A stretch of 64,000 nt of DNA from Chitinophagaceae bacterium (GTDB lineage: Bacteria > Bacteroidota > Bacteroidia > Chitinophagales > Chitinophagaceae): positions 62,001-126,000 of the forward strand of contig PMSV01000023.1 of assembly GCA_003168265.1 (NCBI GenBank), read 5' to 3'. A model generated the notes under the pieces. That model was not told where the DNA came from, made no database searches, and saw only the letters and a list, made by a program, of their open reading frames with translations. The translations under genes were made by a program, and so were the position numbers. This document shows, in pieces, positions 48,201 to 57,242 of the stretch; within the stretch, counting starts at the first letter, position 1, and the number at the start of each line of letters is the position of its first letter.

Positions 48201-49608
48201 CATCCCTGCATTAAGCGTCTCCACTTCTTTTGACAGTACTACAACTTACCGCAGGTGGACTGATGGCACAGAGGTCATCCCATTATATGGCTTGGATTCG
48301 TCCGGTGATGTGATCTCGATTCCTTGCTTTGCTGACACCCGTGTTGATGCAAGTTCCGCAAGTGTTGAAACACAAACTGACTCTGCAAATATTCAAACCA
48401 TACCGGCAAACGGGGGTGAAGTCGATGTATATTTTGGATGCTGGCTGGATATTAATCAGCCAACCGACCAATACCCACTAAATGTTGGAGGGCTGAGCAG
48501 TCCAGATGGTCCCTTTGCTGCCCCCAGCCTCCAAACAATCCAACAGCTTATGCGAAACCTGCATCAGTGTCTGGTGGTCGAGATTGCATATGACCCCGAT
48601 CCCATCCAGCAAGGTGCTGCCCCTTCCACATCAGGACCGCTGGCACAACGAAATCTTTCGCTTGGCACGGCTGCCAACCCCGGTGAAAGTGCGTCTCGAA
48701 GCGTACCGAATACATTTTTGGTAAGGCCCACATCTACAAAAACCATGATAGGCCAGAAACCGGATGAGCTCATGATCGACTGGCGCAATACGCCGGCTGG
48801 AAGCTTAGCTTCCATTTACTGGCCACAGGTAAGTGCGGCCCAGGTCCTGCGTATGGCCGCCTTGATGTACACTACACACAACCTTACTATGACAGACAGC
48901 CATACCTTGCAGGTGCCAGTAGGTGGAATAACCTATATCCCGCTCCCTTCAGGGACAAACGCAATTCTGCCCGGGCTGATCTCAGTGGACCTGCCTTGGG
49001 GGATCCGGAAAGGACAGTCTTTCAAAGTCATAGTCCGCCAGATAACCGGAGCAACCCAAAAAACGGGTAACGATCAGAATTCACGATTTATCACGCTGAG
49101 AAGCTGGCGACGGATTCTTGGTTCGTTTCAATTAACTATCGCGGTCTTAACAAAGGAAGTCATGCTGGCCCCCGAAGAACGGGCACTCTCAGTCATGCGG
49201 TGGATCCAGCAATCCATCCCTGCTACAGATAAATGGTTTGCCGTGATCAATCGTTACGTTCTACAGATCGCCGAACGGGTTGGTGCCCTTGGTGGTAACC
49301 CTGCTACCATCTTACCTTCCTCTAGCGGTGGAGTGACAGCTGGGCCTGTCTCCGGACAGAAGCCACCTGATTCCGGCTGGAAAGAATATACTGGAAAGGT
49401 AAACGGTTTGAAATATGACCTATTTGGTGATTTTGAAGGTTTTTTCCTTCGCACGGAGCATGGCGACGAGAAATATTTCCAAAGCAGGGAGCATGAAATA
49501 GAAGAGCTTGTGGATAGGGCATGGGTGGAACGGATCGTGATTTCTGTATTTACTCAAAGAACCGACTCAGACTTTCCTACTTCAATTGTTCTACGCAGAG
49601 TTCATTAG
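45256..49608 (+). CDS. Very large S53 (sedolisin/kumamolisin-like) peptidase homologue
   Basis: 1450 residues from ATG 45256; a TTG at 45187 would add 23. No signal peptide. Pro-kumamolisin activation domain at about 25-175 (FAAKYGAAPEDINKVVEFAH). The S53 catalytic set is present: Glu353 and Asp357 in NLDNETTQD, oxyanion Asp461 in FASGDYGSN, nucleophile Ser601 in GNGTSASTP, and a calcium-site-like GWDACTGWGSPNGN near 680. A ~90-residue Thr/Ser-rich insertion separates the first strands from the Glu/Asp helix. The last ~760 residues match nothing I know; the normal family size is about 500-600. Expected to be an endopeptidase active at low pH. It stands alone, flanked by gaps. Confidence 0.85.
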   Translation: MKKNPILKNYMRLEGSERPPSQKTKLLGPADPKETFSVTIVLRRRIDGPPVPSFDYFAKTPLSQRRRMGQEEFAAKYGAAPEDINKVVEFAHSHGLTVVETHATRRKVVISGTVAQMSKAFVVTLGRYHRVISNNLRPEHHPSQQKFRVENYRGLDGAIHIPKTLSGIIVGVFGLDNRNITRSNGQPGDPLNPFPLTIQKATDLYNFPTPPSSIIQQTVGILSFGGYFLSDLQLFFGAAMPKIIPIPVDAVNFSTEVILTAQTSVGSNTLVFAPTSGIPIGSSLFAGTAVTQLGGFPNPANSSGPAVMAISTTASETTVTVGTYDFSTGIWTPAFATSVIPVMTNVYFNLDNETTQDICIAGAASAASSGVQGAAVAVYFSSGDESGWVDMIHRAVHPDPNDFLSPINPPSVLSSSFTFNGGDDPYAMNAGNLTTSLISAVHDTLQDAAIQGVTVCFASGDYGSNCLVGNNGNGGGDNKAHVGYPSSDPWVLSVGGTELGGNLAGSPPPWVEFVWNNAPGLPLAWGTTGGGVSDFFPVPSYQTSAGITPTSINTTADSGYPPFNPTGRGIPDVAANASYDSGYTNLYFGGATGWYLGNGTSASTPFWAGLIALINANLGFNVGFINPILYALGSSVFNPINPLNPSLPGLSGCPTSNSNGGIPGYPATAGWDACTGWGSPNGNVLLNAIKTGLTQDCYFIVDTGTFDLGAVAEGISASGSIVFQQAFFVVIEGFTASQLGISAATVNNAINNPPSIQPQLTGFPAGMAYSLVSIQAAEAFTSSGLNSPQRFTYSYNVTFINTSAFPTTSGQAIPLNITATVAATINGSVVTLNSSSVFELIDQPGPYMAGGSGISWLSSDIRVFQVEPGEWALPAPPYPLQGTEIVLYNTGNPVIDATNFIQSAIQSLNSGTNLPPAGLVSSPGGPIPSYFDLIPTGEDASALDLLQIDPANSNPVYNFALARIRYNSSAIAAQNVRAFFRLIPALSVSTSFDSTTTYRRWTDGTEVIPLYGLDSSGDVISIPCFADTRVDASSASVETQTDSANIQTIPANGGEVDVYFGCWLDINQPTDQYPLNVGGLSSPDGPFAAPSLQTIQQLMRNLHQCLVVEIAYDPDPIQQGAAPSTSGPLAQRNLSLGTAANPGESASRSVPNTFLVRPTSTKTMIGQKPDELMIDWRNTPAGSLASIYWPQVSAAQVLRMAALMYTTHNLTMTDSHTLQVPVGGITYIPLPSGTNAILPGLISVDLPWGIRKGQSFKVIVRQITGATQKTGNDQNSRFITLRSWRRILGSFQLTIAVLTKEVMLAPEERALSVMRWIQQSIPATDKWFAVINRYVLQIAERVGALGGNPATILPSSSGGVTAGPVSGQKPPDSGWKEYTGKVNGLKYDLFGDFEGFFLRTEHGDEKYFQSREHEIEELVDRAWVERIVISVFTQRTDSDFPTSIVLRRVH

Positions 49609-49966
49609 GGATCACTTTGTATAATGAAAATGCAATAAGATCAAGCCCGAATTTGAAACAAGGTTTTATTTAATTAAAACATCAAGACCTGGTGATAATT
49701 TGTGCTTTTTAGAAACTACGAATTGATTTAAGAAATACTGATTTGAGGTTGTATTTCCCTATGTAGGTTAACCAAATGTAGGGATACATTAAAGATCCAT
49801 ATTTGAAATTCTCATACGTGAAAATCATGGTTTTACCAATACCCCACCATTCTTTGCAGGAGAACCTGTTTGAATAAGTTTACAGAATTTCTTTTCTCAA
49901 GGTTCGCAAACGTGAGCTCTATAGGTTCGCTTTAGCTTCAGCGTGATAAAAAAAGTGAGTACGAAT
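49609..49966. other. Intergenic region, nothing recognised
   Basis: About 360 bp between convergent genes. Short protein-like stretches can be read but none with start, length or family. No clear terminator hairpin with a T-run was found. Confidence 0.4.
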
Positions 49967-50974
49967 TTATCTTTCACTTAGATGCTTTCTTATATCTAAA
50001 GATAAAACTGAACCAAGAGCACCATAACAGGCAATCAATCTACGATCCAAGATTCCCCATTGCAGGCCACTAGATTGCACCAAATATGAATCCTGATCCT
50101 TCTTCCTATTTACGATTGGAAATTTGCTAATTATTTTTCCAGGATTATCAGTTTCTACAATATATCCCTGAAACCAAATGGCGGACGTAGCGGCAATCAA
50201 ATCATCAATCAAAATTTTTTTAACAACAACAATCAATGTGTAATTATGTCTGGTTGTATTATCTAACGTAATTAAATCAAAATATTTTTTATTCTTTTTT
50301 TTGCCATCGATGTTAAAATCCAAGACGAAAGTTGGTTCATATTCAACTACCTTGTTTGACTTCCATTTTTCCAACCAACTTTCACCCTTTTCTTTCACCT
50401 GTTGTCTAACGTAATCTTCTTCTGAAGACCCTTTTAGTTTGTCATTTACTATAAGTGAAGTATAATCAAACTGTACGTTTAATTGTATAGTATTACCAGT
50501 TTCATCTGACTTTAGTTCATTTATTTTATCATTTAACTGCTGAAAATCAGCCGGGCTAAACTTTGAAAGAACGTCTTTTGGGGGCCGAACGGTCGAATCA
50601 ACGCTTGAATTAGTTTGATTCTTGATTTCATTTCCTTTAAATGCTTCTCTTCTTCCATTTTGATAAATTATCAAATTTATTTCCTCTCTTTTTAACGAAT
50701 ATAAAGGTCCATCTCCCCTTTCAGCCCAAAGCCTGTATTTTACATAGTTGTCAGCAATTTCAACAACTTTTGCTTCAATAGATTTATTGTCATTTTTAAT
50801 TATGACATCTTGTGAATTTCCAAGATGAAAAGCCACTATACAAGTCATAGTCAAAATCAGTATTCTGGCTTGAACTTTGAAAAACCCATAGAATGGATTT
50901 AAAAATTCTCTAATACTGCTTCCCCAAGTATAATTGCTGAAAATTGCGTAGCCATTAACTAAAATCATATCCAT
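49967..50974 (-). CDS. Hypothetical exported protein
   Basis: 335 residues from ATG 50974. The hydrophobic stretch ARILILTMTCIVAFHLGNSQ lies unusually far in (about 36-55), so the true start may be further downstream. After it comes a short beta-rich domain (VIIKNDNKSIEAKVVEIADNYVKYRLW, about 56-110), similar to small domains found at the start of many exported Bacteroidota proteins. A linker and a Lys-rich mixed domain (about 150-335) follow, with KKKNKKYFDLITLDNTTRHNYTLIVVVKKI. No enzyme motif. Periplasmic or outer-membrane location is likely; function unknown. Confidence 0.6.
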   Translation of the reverse strand: MDMILVNGYAIFSNYTWGSSIREFLNPFYGFFKVQARILILTMTCIVAFHLGNSQDVIIKNDNKSIEAKVVEIADNYVKYRLWAERGDGPLYSLKREEINLIIYQNGRREAFKGNEIKNQTNSSVDSTVRPPKDVLSKFSPADFQQLNDKINELKSDETGNTIQLNVQFDYTSLIVNDKLKGSSEEDYVRQQVKEKGESWLEKWKSNKVVEYEPTFVLDFNIDGKKKNKKYFDLITLDNTTRHNYTLIVVVKKILIDDLIAATSAIWFQGYIVETDNPGKIISKFPIVNRKKDQDSYLVQSSGLQWGILDRRLIACYGALGSVLSLDIRKHLSER

Positions 50975-51332
50975 ACTTGTAAATTTTTATTTTTTTCAAA
51001 GTTGTATTAATAAAAGGTTTGGTGTAATACAAAGGGATTTGTATTATCCATTATAGTGTTATTCCGAAAATACCCAATGAGACTAAAAAATTCATTTGTG
51101 CAGCATGGAGCTGACTATTCTTACCAAAGCTTTTATTACAAGATTTAATTTCGAATATTGCAATTACAATCATTAAATTGCTCGGTATTATTTCATATTT
51201 TGCTCTCATAAAGTATCTCTATTAATTAATTATCGATTTATTTTTTGTCGGGAAAACAAATAAGCTTCCTATACCATTAAAATTTCGAAAGCTGAACTGC
51301 GAGAAAAGAAAGTTTAGAATATATTATTCAAT
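50975..51332. other. Intergenic region, nothing recognised
   Basis: About 360 bp of AT-rich sequence between two minus-strand genes. I see no ORF, strong hairpin or repeat. Confidence 0.4.
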
Positions 51333-52016
51333 TTAGTTGCCTGTTCCATTACAGGATGCTAAAAAAACTGGATTTACTCCTTCGCCCGTCATAGGGGAGG
51401 CATTTATGAAATTTAATGGCGGCGCAAATTGCCAAAATAAACCATTATCGCAATTAGTGCTAACGTTGCCAGAATTATGAAAAATTATATAGCTATTGGT
51501 GGTATTAAAATAGCCTATACCATAAGTATTATTATCATTTGGTACTGAGATAGGAATTTGACCTCCTATATAACAACCGGATAAATTGCCGCCATTAACA
51601 AATATTGGAGATTGTGAGACCCAAAACCAATTTATTGATAATGTCGGAGAATTATTTTGGACCTCTAAATAATAAATACCTGAGCCGGATGTTATGGCAA
51701 AAGGGATTACCTGATTCCCAGAAGAAGGAGTAACGATATTTGTCGGTCCCCAATAAACTGTATCACCAAAATTTGCTGATGTATAAGCAGAATAGGAAAA
51801 GTTTGTATTAACCGGAACGACAAAATAGGTTGAATCATTAGGAGATAAATTAACCGTTGTTCCATTAAATGTCAAAACTAGTGTTGTATACGTAGTATTC
51901 CAAAAAGAAACTGTCGAGCTTGTTGCCACAGGAGTGACTGTGCTTTTTTGGCAACCTAAAAATGCAAATAGGCTTAATATTGTCAGACCAATATTGATTC
52001 TTTTAAAGTATCGCAT
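51333..52016 (-). CDS. Hypothetical lipoprotein, Asn/Ser/Thr-rich
   Basis: 227 residues. Lipoprotein signal with FAFLGC (Cys about 22), then a Ser/Thr/Asn-rich beta protein without recognised domains (SFWNTTYTTLVLTFNGTTV near residue 40, YYLEVQNNSPTLSINWFWVS near 115). Two cysteines late in the chain (SGCYIGG, STNCDNG, and a third in ASCNG) could form disulfides. The composition suggests a surface-exposed beta sandwich. No partner gene is evident. Confidence 0.65.
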   Translation of the reverse strand: MRYFKRINIGLTILSLFAFLGCQKSTVTPVATSSTVSFWNTTYTTLVLTFNGTTVNLSPNDSTYFVVPVNTNFSYSAYTSANFGDTVYWGPTNIVTPSSGNQVIPFAITSGSGIYYLEVQNNSPTLSINWFWVSQSPIFVNGGNLSGCYIGGQIPISVPNDNNTYGIGYFNTTNSYIIFHNSGNVSTNCDNGLFWQFAPPLNFINASPMTGEGVNPVFLASCNGTGN

Positions 52017-52093
52017 ATAATTTGTTTTAAGATGTGCTATTTAATATTTGCGCAAATACAGTTTGCCGGAAGTACTAAAACTGGACTCAGTGA

Positions 52094-52285
52094 CAGGACC
52101 GTAATCTCACAGCGTATCATTTGCCTATTCACCTTACCAAGGATAATTCTCGCTATTCCGAATTATTCTTTCATATCAAAGATGCGCTGCAGCAGTGGCC
52201 TAACCAATACAAACAGGTTGGTATTTTTTATTTTGGCTCGTTTGAATGCTTAAATAGAATTCTAATTGGGGGTATTCCTTTATAA
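52094..52285 (+). pseudogene. Protein-like gene fragment without start codon
   Basis: Between an in-frame TGA (52091) and TAA (52283) there are 63 codons with convincing protein character, for example HLTKDNSRYSELFFHIKDAL followed by WPNQYKQVGIFYFGSFECL. There is no ATG at the left end, and nothing matching upstream. A 73-codon frame overlapping it on the same strand has no such character. Family not recognised; it may be the tail of a lost gene or transposase. Confidence 0.3.
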
Positions 52286-52381
52286 ATCCAGCCAAAATTG
52301 ATTCGAGTTGAAACTAAGGCTTAAGGTTACATCTCCCTGAATGAATAAAAGCCTTTCACCAAACTTGTTTTAGTTACTATC

Positions 52382-54301
52382 TTATCTTGCTTGAACAACC
52401 AGATAAAATTCTGAATGGAGTGATGTAACTGGAAATTCTGCAACAATAGTTTCACCGTCGAAGCCATAGCTGTACCATTGCGGCTTGATTAATGAATAAG
52501 CATTTTTTTGAAAACTATTGTTAGTAGGATCAGTGTCAGGATTTTTTTCTATGCATTGCAATATCTGCAACTTATCACGGGAATTAACCTCACCTGTTTT
52601 TTTATTGCAGTCAGCAAATGCTTTTTCCAACTCTTTTTTTGTGAAAAATAAGCGCAAAGAAACCGGTTCTCTAGGTTCTCTCTCTGTTCTGATTGAAAAG
52701 TTGCGTGGGAACACCAATAATTTATTTCTATCAGCACTTTTCAACATGATTGTCCTCAAGTCTTGTACATAACGGCTGCTGTAATAGAAATTGCCTAAAG
52801 CCTGGTTGCTTTTTATTTCAACGCCCGCAAAACAATCGTCACTGCTGCATTCCTGAAATAATTCCCATTGCCCATTATACTGAAGAGGATAAGAGCAAGT
52901 TTCATTGTATTCACCGGGAGTAGGTCTTACAGAAAAATAATATTCGAATTCGTTCCAGTCATTTAGATATTTTCCATTATGTCCCGTTCCGAGATAAACT
53001 CTTCCCTTCACGTTACCTCCTGCGCCTTTTGTGATCCCATTTTTGGAAATGGGGTAATCCTCTGCGGGAACCCACTCATTTTTGAGTACATTAAAAGTAT
53101 AAAAGTCACGAAACCTGAGTTCTCCTGATTGGCCACCACCACCTGCCAGGAAAATATTCGAATCGATAATGCAACCACTTAAATTATACCTGGTATCGGC
53201 AGGGAAATCTTTCTTTTTCTGCCATTTATCTTCTGAAGGCAAATACTCATAGACAAACCTCTGAGAATTAGATAGTCTATCTCCGGCAATTATAAATCCA
53301 CTGTTTGAGACGCCAATTCCGATTGGCGAAGAAATTGGACCGCCTGCAAAATCTGCAATCCTTCTCCACTTTTTCTCTCTTACTGGATCATATTCATATA
53401 TATCTGCGCGATAATCCGTAGCATATCCTAATCCAAGATATGCTCTGTTGTGGACTACAAAGCTTGCGGCATCTACTCTCGGGCTTCCCGGAAAATCATC
53501 TTTTTTAACCCAAACATTCTCTGATGTGATATATTCATAAAGGTCATTAAAAAAAGCTGTGGCCTTTTCCATCATTTGACCTGTTCCTAGGCTCCAGTAG
53601 CCATTATCGTAAAGACTAAATCCTACACCTGACATTCTTCTCTCGCCAGGAAATTCTGCCATACAGGTCCAGGAGTCCGAAACAGGGTTATAACACCATA
53701 AATCTCTTGCTTTTAAATCTTTAAATTCACCCGCTCCGATATAAATGCAATCATTGGCGGTAAAGCTAATAGCGCCAGTTCTGGCTCCAAAAGGCACAAT
53801 CCCTCTTAACCGCCATTTCCTTTTAACCGGTAAATCCCGCAAAGCATCAACAGGAGCCCCTGCCAAAGAAATTGAAGTTTTTAAAGAATCAGCATATGGC
53901 AAGAATTGATTAAGTTTTATTTCATCTATGCTATCCATGTGATTGCCGGAAGTGAAAAATATTTTCATTTCCTCATCAACTTCAGGCTTTTCAAGAAGGA
54001 ACCTGAAATTGTTACTCGTCATTTTCTTGGTTATAAGGGATGCCATTGCATCAGCGGCGTCTATTGTAGGGAATACATGAAAGCCCGTCCATGTAGGAAT
54101 TATTGGTTGGTGGATATACACTTTACCGTTCTTCAGAATATTAAAACCATAGCCCATCCCCACTCTAAATAGTTCATAACTAATCGAATCTTTGGGCAAG
54201 CTAAATGATTCGTCTATATTACTTTCAACCGTTCCTTCTTCGGGATTAGTGCAAGTCACAATGAGACACGCACAAAGAATGTAGAGGATAAGTTTCAGCA
54301 T
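52382..54301 (-). CDS. Kelch-repeat lipoprotein
   Basis: 639 residues. A short signal ending in a lipobox-like IVTC (Cys about 17). The first ~150 residues are non-repetitive. From about 165 to 470 at least five kelch-type repeats follow, each with a YIGAG/YLGLG/FLAGGG strand and a W about 20 residues later (for example CIYIGAGEFKDLKARDLWCY, AYLGLGYATDYRADIYEYD, IFLAGGGGQSGELRFRDFYT). A C-terminal beta domain of about 170 residues follows. Probably a surface or periplasmic propeller that binds sugar or protein. It is divergent from the histidine kinase gene, with about 130 bp between starts. Confidence 0.8.
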   Translation of the reverse strand: MLKLILYILCACLIVTCTNPEEGTVESNIDESFSLPKDSISYELFRVGMGYGFNILKNGKVYIHQPIIPTWTGFHVFPTIDAADAMASLITKKMTSNNFRFLLEKPEVDEEMKIFFTSGNHMDSIDEIKLNQFLPYADSLKTSISLAGAPVDALRDLPVKRKWRLRGIVPFGARTGAISFTANDCIYIGAGEFKDLKARDLWCYNPVSDSWTCMAEFPGERRMSGVGFSLYDNGYWSLGTGQMMEKATAFFNDLYEYITSENVWVKKDDFPGSPRVDAASFVVHNRAYLGLGYATDYRADIYEYDPVREKKWRRIADFAGGPISSPIGIGVSNSGFIIAGDRLSNSQRFVYEYLPSEDKWQKKKDFPADTRYNLSGCIIDSNIFLAGGGGQSGELRFRDFYTFNVLKNEWVPAEDYPISKNGITKGAGGNVKGRVYLGTGHNGKYLNDWNEFEYYFSVRPTPGEYNETCSYPLQYNGQWELFQECSSDDCFAGVEIKSNQALGNFYYSSRYVQDLRTIMLKSADRNKLLVFPRNFSIRTEREPREPVSLRLFFTKKELEKAFADCNKKTGEVNSRDKLQILQCIEKNPDTDPTNNSFQKNAYSLIKPQWYSYGFDGETIVAEFPVTSLHSEFYLVVQAR

Positions 54302-54432
54302 AAAATTTCTATAGTCAATTTCGATATAACGATATTTTTTAATAAGCTCAAGTTAATGTATAAACGAATTAGATTAACTACAAACGAGTTGGTATTTTTA
54401 AAATCTAGTTTGTATTCTATTTTTGATTAATT

Positions 54433-56316
54433 ATGATCCGGAATTGGCTATTCTTAATGTTTATGCTTTGTCTCTTTCAAAGCTTGGCCGCAAATGATGA
54501 TAAACCGGCAATCTTGAGACTCGGTACTGGGAAAAAATATAGCATTTCAAATTATATCTATCAGTATATTGAGGGCAGTGATGAGGTTACGCCAAAACTT
54601 GCTTTCCGGTTTTTTGAAGCTGGTAAATTCAGGCTCTTTACTAAAACAAATAATGAATATATCAATGACGGGCTGGTGAATAAACGAAGCTGGATAGCAC
54701 TTACTATTAGTAATTCAACATCTCATGAATCCTCAATGGTTTTAGAATTTATCCTGTCGGGTATCAATTCAATCGAATGTTATACAGTAAATGATATACA
54801 ACAAATAGTCCCTATTTTAAGATCACAAAGCGATAAAAAAAAACTTGCAAACGGGTTGCTTGCCAGAGTTGTTACGTTTGATCTTAATCTGCAACCCGGT
54901 GAAAAAATTCTATTGCTGGCCCATTCAATCAATAACGGGCAATTGCTTTACACCCCTGCTGCCATTTATGACTTAAGTTACTTTACGCAACTGGATAGTA
55001 ACAAGCATACATTTTTTGGGATATTCCAGGGTATTTTCTTTTTCATAATTCTGTTCAATCTTTTGCTCTATTTTACTACGTTTGATAGGATATATTTATT
55101 ATACCTCAGTTATGCTTTCTGTATCAGCCTTTTTGCATTGAATGAGGTAGGAATAGCTGCTTACAGTTTGGCTTTTTTACCTGTTATCAATCATTTTTCA
55201 GGCCAGACATTTTTATTCGCAGGTTTCGCGATCTGGCTTCTTTTAATGCTTCAATTCTTAAACGTTACCAGAACAAATAAGACACTCTATAGAGCTACCA
55301 TTGTTTTAGCAGGCATTGACCTTTTTATAGCCATTATACCCAATATTGCAATGTTTTTTGGATTTGGCAACAAAATATTATTTCAGCAATTATATCAGTT
55401 TTCTATCAGCATTTTATTTGCAACAAATCTTTTGTTTATTGTAATTGCAAATATTCTTCGTTTAATAAATAGGAATAAACTCGCTATTTTTTATGCTGCA
55501 GCAAATATTCCTGTCATTATCGGGTCAATTATTTACTACAGCAACTATTACAATATCAGTGATATAAGGTTCGGCTGGCTAAATCCGATCGCTTTTGGAT
55601 TAAGTATAGAGACTTTCTTAATTTCATTTGGTTTCGCTTATCGCTATAATCTCAATAACAAAGAAAAACAGGGATTGCTTATTCAGATCAATGAACAACA
55701 AAAGAAAGTAACAAAGCAAATAATTGAAGCTCAAGAATCAGAACAAAAACGGATTGCTGAGGATTTACATGATGAGTTAGGGGGTAATCTTGCTGCGATC
55801 AAGATGACAATGCAAAGCTTTAAACTTGAAGAGGAAAAAGCTCAAATGCTCACTTCATTGATAGATAGAGCATCTGTCAGTACCAGGAATATAGCGCACA
55901 ACCTGATGCCTCCAGAATTCAATTTAACTAAGTTGAGTGATTTGCTATCTAATCATTTTGTCCATCTAAACAAGGAAGCAAACATCAAATTCAACTTTCA
56001 CTGTTCTGAAAATAATGATAATCATTTTGCAAAGCAAGATGAACTAATTATTTATCGAATTATTTTAGAGCTTGTAAATAATTGTATTCGCCATGCTTTT
56101 GCAACTGAAATAACCTTACAATTGATATATCATCCAGATCAGCTCGGGCTTATGGTAGAGGACAATGGCAAAGGTTTTTCCGGATCTTCAATAGATGGCA
56201 TTGGGTTACAAAATATTCGGACTCGTGTAAATTATCTGAACGGTACTTTAAATATAGACTCCAATGCCAATGGAACGACGATCATGATTCAATTACCATA
56301 TAATGAAGAAAAATGA
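54433..56316 (+). CDS. 7TMR-DISM sensor histidine kinase
   Basis: 627 residues. Signal peptide, extracytoplasmic 7TMR-DISM sensor domain (about 20-185), then seven membrane helices (about 190-400) starting FFGIFQGIFFFIILFNLLLYF. A coiled coil leads to a HisKA_3-type dimerisation domain with RIAEDLHDELGGNLAAIK (phospho-acceptor His446). An HATPase_c domain ends the protein (ELVNNCIRHAF N-box, VEDNGKGFS G1-box, GLQNIRTRV). This is a NarL-class kinase. The response-regulator gene overlaps the stop by 4 bp (ATGA), so the two form one two-component system. The 7TM-DISM domain often senses carbohydrates or cell-envelope ligands. The ligand is unknown here. Confidence 0.92.
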   Translation: MIRNWLFLMFMLCLFQSLAANDDKPAILRLGTGKKYSISNYIYQYIEGSDEVTPKLAFRFFEAGKFRLFTKTNNEYINDGLVNKRSWIALTISNSTSHESSMVLEFILSGINSIECYTVNDIQQIVPILRSQSDKKKLANGLLARVVTFDLNLQPGEKILLLAHSINNGQLLYTPAAIYDLSYFTQLDSNKHTFFGIFQGIFFFIILFNLLLYFTTFDRIYLLYLSYAFCISLFALNEVGIAAYSLAFLPVINHFSGQTFLFAGFAIWLLLMLQFLNVTRTNKTLYRATIVLAGIDLFIAIIPNIAMFFGFGNKILFQQLYQFSISILFATNLLFIVIANILRLINRNKLAIFYAAANIPVIIGSIIYYSNYYNISDIRFGWLNPIAFGLSIETFLISFGFAYRYNLNNKEKQGLLIQINEQQKKVTKQIIEAQESEQKRIAEDLHDELGGNLAAIKMTMQSFKLEEEKAQMLTSLIDRASVSTRNIAHNLMPPEFNLTKLSDLLSNHFVHLNKEANIKFNFHCSENNDNHFAKQDELIIYRIILELVNNCIRHAFATEITLQLIYHPDQLGLMVEDNGKGFSGSSIDGIGLQNIRTRVNYLNGTLNIDSNANGTTIMIQLPYNEEK

Positions 56317-56942
56317 ATAAGGTAAAAATAATTGTTGCGGATGATCATAAGTTATTTATTAATGGTCTGCAACTGCTGATGAAAGATGAATCATGGATTG
56401 AAATAATTGAAATTGCCCACGACGGGAAAGAGCTACTGGACATTTTACATAAAAACATTCCTGATTTGATTTTACTAGACATAAATATGCCTGTGTTAAA
56501 TGGCCTTAATGCTGTTCATTATATCAAGCAGGCTTATCCGCAAATGAAAATAATCATGCTATCCACATATAATGAACCCCATTTAATAGAAAAGGCTAAG
56601 AATCTCGGTGTAAATGGATATCTTCTGAAAAATAGTGATAAAGATGAGTTGTTTCATACAATAAAGCTGGTTAACTCCGGCCATCTATGCTTTCCTTATC
56701 TTTCATTACAGCTCGAAAATGAATTTGATTCAAAAGATCGGTTTTTAAAACAATTCAATATAACAAAGCGCGAATTTGAGATATTAGAACTAATTAAAAA
56801 TAATCTTACTAATCAGCAAATAGCCAATAAATTATTTTTAAGTGTATATACTATTGAAACCCATCGAAAGAATATCATGCAAAAATTAGGGTTACGTTCT
56901 CCTATTGCACTAATGAAGTTTATTCTAGAGAACAAACTTTAA
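56313..56942 (+). CDS. LuxR/NarL-type response regulator
   Basis: 209 residues. Receiver domain with VADDHK (acidic pair at the start), phospho-acceptor LLDINMP (Asp56), the Thr/Ser switch LSTYNEP and Lys in YLLKNSD. A linker leads to the LuxR HTH (NITKREFEILELIKNNLTNQ, FLSVYTIETHRKNIMQKLGL). It is translationally coupled to the histidine kinase gene through a 4-bp overlap. The targets are unknown; the divergent kelch lipoprotein gene is the nearest candidate. Confidence 0.93.
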   Translation: MNKVKIIVADDHKLFINGLQLLMKDESWIEIIEIAHDGKELLDILHKNIPDLILLDINMPVLNGLNAVHYIKQAYPQMKIIMLSTYNEPHLIEKAKNLGVNGYLLKNSDKDELFHTIKLVNSGHLCFPYLSLQLENEFDSKDRFLKQFNITKREFEILELIKNNLTNQQIANKLFLSVYTIETHRKNIMQKLGLRSPIALMKFILENKL

Positions 56943-57089
56943 CGATCATTTGGAAAATTCTGCTAAATCTAGAATTATTCTTTAGCTAGGTTATGCCGGG
57001 CAACGAATAGGACAGATAAAATTGAAGAAATATGACAAATTTGGAAGGGGTGTAAGAGGGAAAAACTCACTGAGCAATTGATTTTAATG

Positions 57090-57240
57090 AGTTTTAATAT
57101 TTTTGGGGAAAAAGATGCGGTCAGGGAGGAATTAGTTTTAAGGTGCTTTGCCCTGCTCTGTGAGCGGGTGGGGGCTAAAGAACAGGAGCAATGTGTCGCA
57201 CTATGATATCCTGATTTTAAACCAGGATATTATTTTTTTT
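57090..57240 (+). ncRNA. Candidate structured RNA with its own terminator
   Basis: In the 484-bp gap after the response regulator a GC-richer island contains nested pairings. CCTGCTC and GAGCGGG (57152-57168) can form a tight hairpin, and TGCTCTGT can pair instead with ACAGGAGCA at 57182-57190. It ends in a hairpin with 8-bp stem ATATCCTG / CAGGATAT (57206-57230) and a T-rich tail (57231-57242). No ORF covers it. A standalone small RNA or a long 3' UTR are both possible. I do not match it to a named RNA family. Confidence 0.3.
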
Positions 57241-57242
57241 TG
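57206..57242 (+). terminator. Intrinsic terminator
   Basis: 8-bp perfect stem ATATCCTG / CAGGATAT, 9-nt loop, then a T-rich tail of 12 bases with one A. It is about 265 bp after the response-regulator stop, unusually far for that operon, so it more likely ends a transcript that starts inside the gap. Confidence 0.65.

Noticed and set aside
52032-52253. 73-codon plus-strand frame
   Set aside because: No protein character; the neighbouring frame 52094-52285 is the convincing one.
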